This document shows, piece by piece, positions 1 to 9,298 of a stretch of DNA of 43,203 nucleotides; positions within the stretch are counted from its first letter, which is position 1, and every line of letters starts with the position of its first letter. The stretch lies in contig JABANP010000450.1 in the NCBI GenBank assembly GCA_013115135.1, forward strand, positions 1 through 43,203. Direction: 5' to 3'. A program made the translations under genes and the position numbers. The notes beneath the pieces were generated by a model. That model worked only from the letters and a program-made list of their open reading frames with translations. It was not told the origin of the DNA and did no database searches. The stretch comes from Perkinsus olseni. Its lineage: Eukaryota > Perkinsozoa > Perkinsida > Perkinsidae.

Positions 1-35
1 ACAGCCCAGAAGCTATACGAATAGTTAAGACAGAA

Positions 36-106
36 GCGCTCGTAGTGTAACGGTATCATACAAGCTTCCCATGGTTATGACCCGGGTTCGACTCCCGGCG
101 GGCGCA
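36..106 (+). tRNA. tRNA-Gly(CCC) copy 1
   Basis: Acceptor, A box and B box are intact. The anticodon stem is weakened by GGTTA in place of GCTTG. Confidence 0.75.
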
Positions 107-203
107 GAGACTAACCACATATCTTCTGATCAAATTGGTGAAGTCTAGAGACGCTCGGCAATCGGCTCACAGCCGGGCAGCTATACGAATAACTAAAAGA
201 GAA

Positions 204-274
204 GCGCTCGTAGTGTAACGGTATCATACAAACTTCCCATGCTTGTGACCCGGGTTCGACTCCCGGCGGGCGCA
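204..274 (+). tRNA. tRNA-Gly(CCC) copy 2
   Basis: Intact T-arm. One anticodon-stem change (CAAAC for CAAGC), shared with copy 9. Confidence 0.85.
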
Positions 275-369
275 GAGCCTACGCCACACATCTTGTCAAA
301 TTGGTGAAGTGTAGAAACCCTAGGCAATCAGCTCACAGCCGAGAAGCTATACGAATAGTTAAGACAGAA

Positions 370-440
370 GCGCTCGTAGTGTAACGGTATCATGCTAGCT
401 TCCAATGCTTGTGAGCCGGGTTCAACTCCCGGCGGGCGCA
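370..440 (+). tRNA. tRNA-Gly body with CCA anticodon, copy 3
   Basis: The anticodon loop is TTCCAAT, so positions 34-36 read CCA (Trp) in a Gly-type body. The T-loop is TTCAACT. A T5 run follows at 458-462, the only T4+ run I see in the array. Confidence 0.6.
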
Positions 441-534
441 GACACTAATCACATATCTTTTTATCAAATTGGTGAAGTCTAGAGATCGGCAATCGGCTCA
501 CAGCCGGGCAGCTATACGAATAACTAAAAGAGAA

Positions 535-604
535 GCGCTCGTAGTGTAACGGTATCATACAAGCTTCCTAGCTTATGACCCGGGTTCGACTCCCGGCGGG
601 CGCA
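535..604 (+). tRNA. tRNA-Gly-like copy 4, short anticodon loop
   Basis: One base is missing, leaving loop TTCCTA; the CCC anticodon is lost. T-arm intact. Confidence 0.5.
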
Positions 605-698
605 GACACTAACCACATATCTTCTTATCAAATTGGTGAAGTCTAGAGATCGGCAATCGGCTCACAGCCGGGCAGCTATACGAATAACTAAAAGAGAA

Positions 699-769
699 GC
701 GCTCGTAGTGTAACGGTATCATACAAGCTTCCCATGCTTGTGACCCGGGTTCGACTCCCGGCGGGCGCA
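699..769 (+). tRNA. tRNA-Gly(CCC) copy 5
   Basis: Matches the array consensus in all arms. Confidence 0.92.
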
Positions 770-862
770 GAGCCTACGCCACATCTTGTCAAATTGGTGA
801 AGTGTAGAAACCCTAGGCAATCAGCTCACAGCCGAGAAGCTATACGAATAGTTAAGACAGAA

Positions 863-933
863 GCGCTCGTAGTGTAACGGTATCATACAAGCTTCCCATG
901 CTTGTGACCCGGGTTCGACTCCCGGCGGGCGCA
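863..933 (+). tRNA. tRNA-Gly(CCC) copy 6
   Basis: Matches the array consensus in all arms. Confidence 0.92.
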
Positions 934-1027
934 GACACTAACCACATATCTTCTTATCAAATTGGTGAAGTCTAGAGATCGGCAATCGGCTCACAGCCGG
1001 GAAGCTACACGAATAGCTAAGACAGAA

Positions 1028-1098
1028 GCGCTCGTAGTGTAACGGTATCATACAAGCTTCCCATGCTTGTGACCCGAATTCGACTCCCGGCGGGCGCA
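1028..1098 (+). tRNA. tRNA-Gly(CCC) copy 7
   Basis: Anticodon intact. Two T-stem changes (CCGAA for CCGGG) weaken the T-arm. Confidence 0.7.
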
Positions 1099-1193
1099 GA
1101 GCCTACGCCACACATCTTGTCAAATTGGTGAAGTGTAGAAACCCTAGGCAATCAGCTCACAGCCGAGAAGCTATACGAATAGTTAAGTCAGAA

Positions 1194-1264
1194 GCGCTCG
1201 TAGTGTAACGGTATCATACAAGCTTCCCATGCTTGTGACCCGGGTTCGACTCCCGGCGGGCGCA
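1194..1264 (+). tRNA. tRNA-Gly(CCC) copy 8
   Basis: Matches the array consensus in all arms. Confidence 0.92.
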
Positions 1265-1361
1265 GAGACTAACCACATATCTTCTGATCAAATTGGTGAA
1301 GTCTAGAGACGCTCGGCAATCGGCTCACAGCCGGGCAGCTATACGAATAACTAAAAGAGAA

Positions 1362-1432
1362 GCGCTCGTAGTGTAACGGTATCATACAAACTTCCCATGC
1401 TTGTGACCCGGGTTCGACTCCCGGCGGGCGCA
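1362..1432 (+). tRNA. tRNA-Gly(CCC) copy 9
   Basis: Intact except for the CAAAC anticodon-stem change shared with copy 2. Confidence 0.85.
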
Positions 1433-1527
1433 GAGCCTACGCCACACATCTTGTCAAATTGGTGAAGTGTAGAAACCCTAGGCAATCAGCTCACAGCCGA
1501 GAAGCTATACGAATAGTTAAGACAGAA

Positions 1528-1598
1528 GCGCTCGTAGTGTAACGGTATCATACAAGCTTCCAGTGCTTGTGACCCGGGTTCGACTCCCGGCGGGCGCA
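1528..1598 (+). tRNA. tRNA-Gly body with CCA anticodon, copy 10
   Basis: The anticodon loop is TTCCAGT, so the anticodon reads CCA. All other arms are consensus. Confidence 0.6.
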
Positions 1599-1692
1599 GA
1601 CACTAACCACATATCTTCTTATCAAATTGGTGAAGTGTAGAGATCGGCAATCGGCTCACAGCCGGGAAGCTACACGAATAGCTAAGACAGAA

Positions 1693-1763
1693 GCGCTCGT
1701 AGTGTAACGGTATCATACAAGCTTCCCTAGCTTATGACCCGGGTTCGACTCCCGGCGGGCGCA
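1693..1763 (+). tRNA. tRNA-Gly(CCC) copy 11
   Basis: Loop TTCCCTA keeps CCC. One anticodon-stem mismatch (GCTTA). Confidence 0.78.
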
Positions 1764-1859
1764 GACACTAACCACATATCTTCTTATCAAAATTGGTGAA
1801 GTCTAGAGATCGGCAATCGGCTCCCAGCCAGGGCAGCTATACGAATAACTAAAAGAGAA

Positions 1860-1930
1860 GCGCTCGTAGTGTAACGGTATCATACAAGCTTCCCATGCTT
1901 GTGACCTGGGTTCGACTCCCGGCGGGCGCA
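1860..1930 (+). tRNA. tRNA-Gly(CCC) copy 12
   Basis: One T-stem change (CTGGG), still able to pair as U-G. Confidence 0.85.
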
Positions 1931-2025
1931 GAGCCTACGCCACACATCTTGTCAAATTGGTGAAGTGTAGAAACCCTAGGCAATCAGCTCACAGCCGAGA
2001 AGCTATACGAATAGTTAAGACAGAA

Positions 2026-2095
2026 GCGCTCGTAGTGTAACGGTATCATACAAGCTTCCCATGCTTGTGACCCGGGTTCGACTCCGGCGGGCGCA
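2026..2095 (+). tRNA. tRNA-Gly(CCC) copy 13, T-stem deletion
   Basis: One C is missing from the 3' T-stem (ACTCCGG), giving 70 nt. Confidence 0.6.
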
Positions 2096-2189
2096 GACAC
2101 TAACCACATATCTTCTTATCAAATTGGTGAAGTCTAGAGATCGGCAATCGGCTCACAGCCGGGAAGCTACACGAATAGCTAAGACAGAA

Positions 2190-2260
2190 GCGCTCGTAGT
2201 GTAACGGTATCATACAAGCTTCCCATGATTGTGACCGGGGTGCAACTACCGGCGGGCGCA
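2190..2260 (+). pseudogene. tRNA-Gly(CCC)-like copy 14, broken T-arm
   Basis: T-arm reads CGGGG-TGCAACT-ACCGG. The G53-C61 pair and the TTC of the B box are lost. Confidence 0.8.
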
Positions 2261-2359
2261 GAGACTATACCCACATCTCCTTATCAAATTGAGTGAAAGT
2301 CTGGAGACCCTAGGCAATCAGCTCACAGCCAAGAAGCTATACGAATAGCTAAGACAGAA

Positions 2360-2430
2360 GCGCTCGTAGTGTAACGGTATCATACAAGCTTCCCACGCTT
2401 GTGACCGGGGTACAACTACCGGCGGGCGCA
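2360..2430 (+). pseudogene. tRNA-Gly(CCC)-like copy 15, broken T-arm
   Basis: Same T-arm defect, here with TACAACT in the loop. Confidence 0.8.
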
Positions 2431-2525
2431 GAGCCTACGCCACACATCTTGTCAAATTGGTGGAGTGTAGAAACCCTAGGCAATCAGCTCACAGCCGAGA
2501 AGCTATACGAATAGCTAAAACAGAA

Positions 2526-2596
2526 GCGCTCGTAGCGTAACGGTATCATACAAGCTTCCCATGCTTGTGACCGGGGTGCAACTACCGGCGGGCGCA
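2526..2596 (+). pseudogene. tRNA-Gly(CCC)-like copy 16, broken T-arm
   Basis: Broken T-arm plus one D-arm change (TAGCGTAACGG). Confidence 0.8.
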
Positions 2597-2694
2597 GAGA
2601 CTATACCCACATCTCCTTATCAAATTGATGAAGTCTGGAGACCCTAGGCAATCAGCTCACAGCCAAGAAGCTATACGAATAGCTAAAGACAGAA

Positions 2695-2765
2695 GCGCTC
2701 GTAGTGTAACGGTATAATACAAGCTTCCCATGCTTGTGACCGGGGTGCAACTACCGGCGGGCGCA
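2695..2765 (+). pseudogene. tRNA-Gly(CCC)-like copy 17, broken T-arm
   Basis: Broken T-arm. The D-arm has GTATAATAC in place of GTATCATAC. Confidence 0.8.
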
Positions 2766-2862
2766 GAGACTATACCCACATCTCCTTATAAAATTGGTGA
2801 AGTCTGGAGACCCTAGGCAATCAGCTCACAGCCAAGAAGCTATACGAATAGCTAAGACAGAA

Positions 2863-2932
2863 GCGCTCGTAGTGTAACGGTATCATACAAGCTTCCTAGC
2901 TTGTGACCCGGATTCGACTTCCGGCGGGCGCA
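2863..2932 (+). tRNA. tRNA-Gly-like copy 18, short anticodon loop
   Basis: Six-base loop TTCCTA loses CCC. The T-arm carries GATTCGACTT. Confidence 0.5.
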
Positions 2933-3029
2933 GAGACTAATTACACATCTTCTTATAAAATTGGTAAAGTCTAGAGACCCTCGGCAATCGGCTCACAGCC
3001 GGGAAGCTATACGAATAACTAAAACAGAA

Positions 3030-3100
3030 GCGCTCGTAGTGTAACGGTATCGTACAAGCTTCCCATGCTTGTGACCCGAGTTCGACTCCCGGCAAGCGCA
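3030..3100 (+). tRNA. tRNA-Gly(CCC) copy 19
   Basis: CCC anticodon kept. The 3' acceptor reads CAAGCGC, so two acceptor pairs are weakened. Confidence 0.7.
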
Positions 3101-3199
3101 GAGCTTGTACCACACATCTTCATATCAAATTGGTAAAGTGTGGAGACTCTAGGCAATCAGCTCACAGCCGAGAAGCTACACGAATACCTAAGACAGAAG

Positions 3200-3270
3200 C
3201 GCTCGTAGTGTAACGGTATCATACAAGCTTCCCATGCTTGTGACCCGGGTTCGACTCCCGGCGGGCGTAG
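3200..3270 (+). tRNA. tRNA-Gly(CCC) copy 20
   Basis: All arms intact except the 3' acceptor end GCGTA, which turns the G1-C72 pair into G-U. Confidence 0.85.
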
Positions 3271-3364
3271 AGCCTACTCCACATATCTTGTCAAATTGGT
3301 GAAGTGTAGAAACCCTAGGCAATCGGCTCACAGCCGGGCAGCTATACGAATAGCTAAAACAGAA

Positions 3365-3435
3365 GCGCTCGTAACGTAACGGTATCATACAAGCTTCCCA
3401 TGCTTGTGACCGGGGTGCAACTACCGGCGGGCGCA
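3365..3435 (+). pseudogene. tRNA-Gly(CCC)-like copy 21, broken T-arm and D-arm change
   Basis: Broken T-arm linked with TAACGTAACGG in the A box. Confidence 0.8.
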
Positions 3436-3532
3436 GAGACTATACCCACATCTCCTTATCAAATTGATGAAGTCTGGAGACCCTAGGCAATCAGCTCACA
3501 GCCAAGAAGCTATACGAATAGCTAAGACAGAA

Positions 3533-3603
3533 GCGCTCGTAGTGTAACGGTATCATACAAGCTTCCCATGCTTGTGACCGGGGTGCAACTACCGGCGGGC
3601 GCA
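3533..3603 (+). pseudogene. tRNA-Gly(CCC)-like copy 22, broken T-arm
   Basis: Consensus D-arm with the broken T-arm. Confidence 0.8.
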
Positions 3604-3700
3604 GAGACTATACCCACATCTCCTTATAAAATTGGTGAAGTCTGGAGACCCTAGGCAATCAGCTCACAGCCAAGAAGCTATACGAATAGCTAAGACAGAA

Positions 3701-3771
3701 GCGCTCGTAGTGTAACGGTATCGTACAAGCTTCCCATGTTTGTGACCCGGGTTCGACTCCCGGTGGGCGCA
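3701..3771 (+). tRNA. tRNA-Gly(CCC) copy 23
   Basis: CCC anticodon and T-arm intact. One anticodon-stem change (GTTTG). Confidence 0.85.
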
Positions 3772-3866
3772 GAGCCTACGCCACACATCTTGTCAAATTG
3801 GTGAAGTGTAGAAACCCTAGGCAATCAGCTCACAGCCAAGAAGCTATACGAATAGCTAAGACAGAA

Positions 3867-3936
3867 GCGCTCGTAGTGTAACGGTATCATACAAGCTTCC
3901 TAGCTTGTGACCCGGGTTCGACTCCCGGCGGGCGCA
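3867..3936 (+). tRNA. tRNA-Gly-like copy 24, short anticodon loop
   Basis: Loop TTCCTA (six bases). T-arm intact. Confidence 0.5.
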
Positions 3937-4031
3937 GAGCCTTCGCCACACATCTTGTCAAATTGGTGAAGTGTAGAAACCCTAGGCAATCAGCTCACAG
4001 CCGAGAAGCTATACGAATAGTTAAGACAGAA

Positions 4032-4102
4032 GCGCATGTAGTGTAACGGTATCATACAAGCTTCCCATGCTTGTGACCCGGGTTCGACTTCCGGCGGGCG
4101 CA
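4032..4102 (+). tRNA. tRNA-Gly(CCC) copy 25, acceptor change
   Basis: The 5' acceptor is GCGCATG, breaking one or two acceptor pairs. Confidence 0.65.
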
Positions 4103-4199
4103 GACACTAACCACATATCTTCTTATCAAATTGGTGAAGTCTAGAGACGCTCGGCAATCGGCTCACAGCCGGGCAGCTATACGAATACCTAAGACAGAA

Positions 4200-4270
4200 G
4201 CGCTCGTAGTGTAACGGTATCATACAAGCTTCCCATGCTTGTGACCCGGGTTCGACTCCCGGCGGGCGCA
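4200..4270 (+). tRNA. tRNA-Gly(CCC) copy 26
   Basis: Matches the array consensus in all arms. Confidence 0.92.
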
Positions 4271-4365
4271 GAGCCTACTCCACACATCTTGTCAAATTGG
4301 TGAAGTGTAGAAACCCTAGGCAATCGGCTCACAGCCGGGCAGCTATACGAATAGCTAAAACAGAA

Positions 4366-4436
4366 GCGCTCGTAACGTGACGGTATCATACAAGCTTCCC
4401 ATGCTTGTGACCGGGGTGCAACTACCGGCGGGCGCA
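4366..4436 (+). pseudogene. tRNA-Gly(CCC)-like copy 27, broken T-arm and D-arm change
   Basis: TAACGTGACGG in the A box plus the broken T-arm. Confidence 0.8.
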
Positions 4437-4533
4437 GAGACTATACCCACATCTCCTTATCAAATTGATGAAGTCTGGAGACCCTAGGCAATCAGCTCAC
4501 AGCCAAGAAGCTATACGAATAGCTAAAACAGAA

Positions 4534-4604
4534 GCGCTCGTAACGTAACGGTATCATACAAGCTTCCCATGCTTGTGACCGGGGTGCAACTACCGGCGGG
4601 CGCA
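4534..4604 (+). pseudogene. tRNA-Gly(CCC)-like copy 28, broken T-arm and D-arm change
   Basis: The linked D-arm and T-arm variant. Confidence 0.8.
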
Positions 4605-4701
4605 GAGACTATACCCACATCTCCTTATCAAATTGGCGAAGCGTGGAGACCCTAGGCAATCGGCTCACAGCCGAGCCGCTGTACGAATATGAGAAATAGA
4701 A

Positions 4702-4772
4702 GCGCTCGTAGTGTAACGGTATCATATAAGCTTCTCATGCTTGTAACCCGGGTTCGACTTCAGGGGGGCGCA
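4702..4772 (+). tRNA. tRNA-Gly body with CTC anticodon, copy 29
   Basis: The loop TTCTCAT reads CTC (Glu). The 3' T-stem (CAGGG) no longer pairs, so this copy is probably dead. Confidence 0.5.
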
Positions 4773-4870
4773 GAACCTATGCCACATATCTTCTTGTCAA
4801 ATTGGTGAAGTGTGGAGACCCTAGGCAATCGGCTCACTGCCGGGCAGCTATACGAACAACTGAGGTAGAA

Positions 4871-4940
4871 GCGCTAGTAGTGTAACGGTATCATACAAGC
4901 TTCCTATGCTTGGGACCCGGGTTCGACTCCGGTGGGCGCA
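4871..4940 (+). tRNA. tRNA-Gly-like copy 30, several defects
   Basis: 5' acceptor GCGCTAG, altered anticodon loop TTCCTAT and one base lost from the T-stem. Confidence 0.45.
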
Positions 4941-5038
4941 GAGCTTATACCACACATCTTCTTACCAAATTGGTGAAGTGTAGAAACCCTAGGCAATCGG
5001 CTCACAGCCGGGCAGCTATACGAATAGCTAAAACAGAA

Positions 5039-5109
5039 GCGCTCGTAGTGTAACGGTATCATACAAGCTTCCCATGCTTGTGACCCGGGTTCGACTCCCG
5101 GCGGGCGCA
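5039..5109 (+). tRNA. tRNA-Gly(CCC) copy 31
   Basis: Matches the array consensus in all arms. Confidence 0.92.
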
Positions 5110-5206
5110 GACATTAACCACACATCTTCTTATCAAATTGGTGAAGTGTAGAAACCCTAGGCAATCAGCTCACAGCCGAGAAGCTATACGAATAGCTAAA
5201 ACAGAA

Positions 5207-5277
5207 GCGCTCGTAGTGTAACGGTATCATACAAGCTTCCCATGCTTGTGACCCGGGTTCGACTCCCGGCGGGCGCA
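5207..5277 (+). tRNA. tRNA-Gly(CCC) copy 32
   Basis: Matches the array consensus in all arms. Confidence 0.92.
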
Positions 5278-5374
5278 AACATTAACCACACATCTTCTTA
5301 TCAAATTGGTGAAGTCTAGAGACGCTCGGCAATCGGCTCACAGCCGGGCAGCTATACGAATAACTAAAACAGAA

Positions 5375-5445
5375 GCGCTCGTAGTGTAACGGTATCATAC
5401 AAGCTTCCCATGCTTGTGACCCGGGTTCGACTCCCGGCGGGCGCA
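5375..5445 (+). tRNA. tRNA-Gly(CCC) copy 33
   Basis: Matches the array consensus in all arms. Confidence 0.92.
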
Positions 5446-5543
5446 GAGCTTATACCACACATCTCCTTATCAAATTGATGAAGTCTGGAGACCCTAGGCA
5501 ATCAGCTCACAGCCGGGCAGCTATACGAATATCTAAAACAGAA

Positions 5544-5614
5544 GCGCTCGTAGTGTAACGGTATCATACAAGCTTCCCATGCTTGTGACCCGGGTTCGAC
5601 TCCCGGCGGGCGCA
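5544..5614 (+). tRNA. tRNA-Gly(CCC) copy 34
   Basis: Matches the array consensus in all arms. Confidence 0.92.
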
Positions 5615-5712
5615 GAGCTTATACCACACATCTTCTTATCAAATTGGTGAAGTGTGGAGACCCTAGGCAATCAGCTCACAGCCGAGAAGCTATACGAATA
5701 GCTAAGACAGAA

Positions 5713-5783
5713 GCGCTCGTAGTGTAACGGTATCATACAAGCTTCCCATGCTTGTGACCCGGGTTCGACTCTCGGCGGGCGTA
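5713..5783 (+). tRNA. tRNA-Gly(CCC) copy 35
   Basis: One T-stem change (CTCGG, still pairs as G-U) and the 3' acceptor end GCGTA. Confidence 0.8.
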
Positions 5784-5878
5784 GAGCCTACACCACACAT
5801 CTTGTCAAATTGGTGAAGTGTAGAAACCCTAGGCAATCAGCTCACAGCCGAGAAGCTATACGAATAGCTAAGACAGAA

Positions 5879-5949
5879 GCGCTCGTAGTGTAACGGTATC
5901 ATACAAGCTTCCCATGCTTGTGACCCGGGTTCGACTCCCGGCGGGCGCA
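5879..5949 (+). tRNA. tRNA-Gly(CCC) copy 36
   Basis: Matches the array consensus in all arms. Confidence 0.92.
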
Positions 5950-6044
5950 GAGCCTACGCCACACATCTTGTCAAATTGGTGAAGTGTAGAAACCCTAGGC
6001 AATCAGCTCACAGCCGAGAAGCTATACGAATAGCTAAGACAGAA

Positions 6045-6115
6045 GCGCTCGTAGTGTAACGGTATCATACAAGCTTCCCATGCTTGTGACCCGGGTTCGA
6101 CTCCCGGCGGGCGCA
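6045..6115 (+). tRNA. tRNA-Gly(CCC) copy 37
   Basis: Matches the array consensus in all arms. Confidence 0.92.
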
Positions 6116-6210
6116 GAGCCTACGCCACACATCTTGTCAAATTGGTGAAGTGTAGAAACCCTAGGCAATCGGCTCACGGCCGGGCAGCTATACGAATAGC
6201 TAAAACAGAA

Positions 6211-6281
6211 GCGCTCGTAACGTAACGGTATCATACAAGCTTCCCATGCTTGTGACCGGGGTGCAACTACCGGCGGGCGCA
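6211..6281 (+). pseudogene. tRNA-Gly(CCC)-like copy 38, broken T-arm and D-arm change
   Basis: The linked D-arm and T-arm variant. Confidence 0.8.
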
Positions 6282-6379
6282 GAGACTATACCCACATCTC
6301 CTTATCAAATTGATGAAGTCTGGAGACCCTAGGCAATCAGCTCACAGCCGAGAAGCTATACGAATAGCTAAAGACAGAA

Positions 6380-6450
6380 GCGCTCGTAGTGTAACGGTAT
6401 CATACAAGCTTCCCATGCTTGTGACCCGGGTTCGACTCCCGGCGGGCGCA
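6380..6450 (+). tRNA. tRNA-Gly(CCC) copy 39
   Basis: Matches the array consensus in all arms. Confidence 0.92.
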
Positions 6451-6547
6451 GAGCCTATACCACATCCTCCTTATCAAATTGATGAAGTGTAGAAACCCTA
6501 GGCAATCGGCTCACAGCCGGGCAGCTATACGAATAGCTAAAACAGAA

Positions 6548-6618
6548 GCGCTCGTAGTGTAACGGTATCATACAAGCTTCCCATGCTTGTGACCGGGGTG
6601 CAACTACCGGCGGGCGCA
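6548..6618 (+). pseudogene. tRNA-Gly(CCC)-like copy 40, broken T-arm
   Basis: Consensus D-arm with the broken T-arm. Confidence 0.8.
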
Positions 6619-6715
6619 GAGACTATACCCACATCTCCTTATCAAATTGATGAAGTCTGGAGACCCTAGGCAATCAGCTCACAGCCAAGAAGCTATACGA
6701 ATAGCTAAGACAGAA

Positions 6716-6786
6716 GCGCTCGTAGTGTAACGGTATCATACAAGCTTCCCACGCTTGTGACCGGGGTGCAACTACCGGCGGGCGCA
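6716..6786 (+). pseudogene. tRNA-Gly(CCC)-like copy 41, broken T-arm
   Basis: Broken T-arm; loop TTCCCAC keeps CCC. Confidence 0.8.
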
Positions 6787-6881
6787 GAGCCTACGCCACA
6801 CATCTTGTCAAATTGGTGGAGTGTAGAAACCCTAGGCAATCAGCTCACAGCCGAGAAGCTACACGAATAGCTAAAACAGAA

Positions 6882-6952
6882 GCGCTCGTAACGTAACGGT
6901 ATCATACAAGCTTCCCATGCTTGTGACCGGGGTGCAACTACCGGCGGGCGCA
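6882..6952 (+). pseudogene. tRNA-Gly(CCC)-like copy 42, broken T-arm and D-arm change
   Basis: The linked D-arm and T-arm variant. Confidence 0.8.
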
Positions 6953-7049
6953 GAGACTATACCCACATCTCCTTATCAAATTGATGAAGTCTGGAGACCC
7001 TAGGCAATCGGCTCACAGCCGGGCAGCTATACGAATAGCTAAAACAGAA

Positions 7050-7120
7050 GCGCTCGTAACGTAACGGTATCATACAAGCTTCCCATGCTTGTGACCGGGG
7101 TGCAACTACCGGCGGGCGCA
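7050..7120 (+). pseudogene. tRNA-Gly(CCC)-like copy 43, broken T-arm and D-arm change
   Basis: The linked D-arm and T-arm variant. Confidence 0.8.
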
Positions 7121-7217
7121 GAGACTATACCCACATCTCCTTATCAAATTGATGAAGTCTGGAGACCCTAGGCAATCAGCTCACAGCCGAGAAGCTATAC
7201 GAATGGCTAAGACAGAA

Positions 7218-7288
7218 GCGCTCGTAGTGTAACGGTATCATACAAGCTTCCCATGCTTGTGACCCGGGTTCGACTCCCGGCGGGCGCA
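7218..7288 (+). tRNA. tRNA-Gly(CCC) copy 44
   Basis: Consensus tRNA. The following spacer holds the TTCACCAAATTGGTGAA palindrome. Confidence 0.92.
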
Positions 7289-7387
7289 GAACCTACCCCA
7301 TTTCACCAATTCACCAAATTGGTGAAGTGTAGAAACCCTAGGCAATCAGCTCACAGCCGAGAAGCTATACGAATAGTTGAGACAGAA

Positions 7388-7458
7388 GCGCTCGTAGTGT
7401 AACGGTATCATACAAGCTTCCCATGCTTGTGACCCGGGTTCGACTCCCGGCGGGCGCA
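7388..7458 (+). tRNA. tRNA-Gly(CCC) copy 45
   Basis: Matches the array consensus in all arms. Confidence 0.92.
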
Positions 7459-7550
7459 GAGCCTACACCACACATCTTATCAAATTGGTGAAGTCTAGAG
7501 ATCGGCAATCGGCTCACAGCCGGGCAGCTATACGAATAACTAAAAGAGAA

Positions 7551-7621
7551 GCGCTCGTAGTGTAACGGTATCATACAAGCTTCCCATGCTTGTGACCCGG
7601 GTTCGACTCCCGGCGGGCGCA
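7551..7621 (+). tRNA. tRNA-Gly(CCC) copy 46
   Basis: Matches the array consensus in all arms. Confidence 0.92.
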
Positions 7622-7719
7622 GAGCTTGTACCACACATCTTCTTATCAAATTGGTAAAGTGTGGAGACCCTAGGCAATCAGCTCACAGCCGGGAAGCTAC
7701 ACGAATAGCTAAGACAGAA

Positions 7720-7790
7720 GCGCTCGTAGTGTAACGGTATCATACAAGCTTCCCATGCTTGTGACCCGGGTTCGACTCCCGGCGGGCGCA
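7720..7790 (+). tRNA. tRNA-Gly(CCC) copy 47
   Basis: Matches the array consensus in all arms. Confidence 0.92.
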
Positions 7791-7885
7791 GAGCCTACGG
7801 CACACATCTTGTCAAATTGGTGAAGTGTAGAAACCCTAGGCAATCGGCTCACAGCCGGGCAGCTATACGAATAGCTAAAACAGAA

Positions 7886-7956
7886 GCGCTCGTAACGTAA
7901 CGGTTTCATACAAGCTTCCCATGCTTGTGACCGGGGTGCAACTACCGGCGGGCGCA
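7886..7956 (+). pseudogene. tRNA-Gly(CCC)-like copy 48, broken T-arm and D-arm change
   Basis: The linked D-arm and T-arm variant, with an extra GGTTTCATA change. Confidence 0.8.
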
Positions 7957-8053
7957 GAGACTATACCCACATCTCCTTATCAAATTGATGAAGTCTGGAG
8001 ACCCTAGGCAATCAGCTCACAGCCGAGAAGCTATACGAATAGCTAAGACAGAA

Positions 8054-8124
8054 GCGCTCGTAGTGTAACGGTATCATACAAGCTTCCCAAGCTTGTGACC
8101 GGGGTTCGACTACCGGCGGGCGCA
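8054..8124 (+). pseudogene. tRNA-Gly(CCC)-like copy 49, mixed T-arm
   Basis: CGGGG-TTCGACT-ACCGG: the loop is intact but both stem changes of the broken class are present. It looks like a mosaic of the two classes. Confidence 0.7.
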
Positions 8125-8219
8125 GAGCCTACGCCACACATCTTGTCAAATTGGTGGAGTGTAGAAACCCTAGGCAATCAGCTCACAGCCAAGAAGCTAT
8201 ACGAATAGCTAAAAAAGAA

Positions 8220-8290
8220 GCGCTCGTAACGTAACGGTATCATACAAGCTTCCCATGCTTGTGACCGGTGTGCAACTACCGGCGGGCGCA
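8220..8290 (+). pseudogene. tRNA-Gly(CCC)-like copy 50, broken T-arm and D-arm change
   Basis: The linked variant with GGTGTGCAACT in the T-arm. Confidence 0.8.
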
Positions 8291-8388
8291 GAGCTTATAC
8301 CACATATCTTCTTATCAGATTGGTGAAGTGTGGAGACCCTGAGCAATCGGCTCACAGCCGGGCAGCTATACGAATATCTAAAACAGAA

Positions 8389-8460
8389 GCGCTCGTAGTG
8401 TAACGGTATCATACAAGCTTCCCATGCTTGTGACCCGGGGTGCAACTACCGGCGGGCGCA
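8389..8460 (+). pseudogene. tRNA-Gly(CCC)-like copy 51, broken T-arm with extra C
   Basis: CCCGGGG-TGCAACT-ACCGG, 72 nt long. Confidence 0.75.
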
Positions 8461-8559
8461 GAGACTATACCCACATCTCCTTATCAAATTGGTGAAGTCT
8501 AGGAGACCCTCAGGCAATCGGCTCACAGCCGAGAAGCTATACGAATAACTAAAACAGAA

Positions 8560-8630
8560 GCGCTCGTAGTGTAACGGTATCATACAAGCTTCCCATGCTT
8601 GTGACCCGGGTTCGACTCCCGGCGGGCGCA
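8560..8630 (+). tRNA. tRNA-Gly(CCC) copy 52
   Basis: Consensus tRNA followed by a palindrome-bearing spacer. Confidence 0.92.
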
Positions 8631-8729
8631 GAACCTACTCCACTTCACCAATTCACCAAATTGGTGAAGTGTAGAAACCCTAGGCAATCAGCTCACAGCC
8701 GAGAAGCTATACGAATAGTTAAGACAGAA

Positions 8730-8800
8730 GCGCTCGTAGTGTAACGGTATCATACAAGCTTCCCATGCTTGTGACCTGGGTTCGACTCCCGGCGGGCGCA
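8730..8800 (+). tRNA. tRNA-Gly(CCC) copy 53
   Basis: One T-stem change (CTGGG, U-G pair). Confidence 0.88.
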
Positions 8801-8895
8801 GAGCCTATACCACACATCTTATCAAATTGGTGAAGTCTAGAGACCCTCGGCAATCGGCTCACAGCCGAGAAGCTATACGAATAACTAAAACAGAA

Positions 8896-8966
8896 GCGCT
8901 CGTAGTGTAACGGTATCATACAAGCTTCCCATGCTTGTGACCTGGGTTCGACTCCCGGCGGGCGCA
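8896..8966 (+). tRNA. tRNA-Gly(CCC) copy 54
   Basis: Same CTGGG T-stem change as copy 53. The whole 166-bp units are near identical, suggesting a recent duplication. Confidence 0.88.
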
Positions 8967-9061
8967 GAGCCTATACCACACATCTTATCAAATTGGTGAA
9001 GTCTAGAGACCCTCGGCAATCGGCTCACAGCCGAGAAGCTATACGAATAACTAAAACAGAA

Positions 9062-9132
9062 GCGCTCGTAGTGTAACGGTATCATACAAGCTTCCCATGC
9101 TTGTGACCCGGGTTCGACTCCCGGCGGGCGCA
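9062..9132 (+). tRNA. tRNA-Gly(CCC) copy 55
   Basis: Matches the array consensus in all arms. Confidence 0.92.
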
Positions 9133-9227
9133 GAGCTTATACCACACATCTTATCAAATTGGTGAAGTCTGGAGACCCTAGGCAATCAGCTCACAGCCGA
9201 GAAGCTACACGAATAGCTAAGACAGAA

Positions 9228-9298
9228 GCGCTCGTAGTGTAACGGTATCATACAAGCTTCCCATGCTTGTGACCGGGGTGCAACTACCGGCGGGCGCA
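9228..9298 (+). pseudogene. tRNA-Gly(CCC)-like copy 56, broken T-arm
   Basis: Consensus D-arm with the broken T-arm. Confidence 0.8.
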
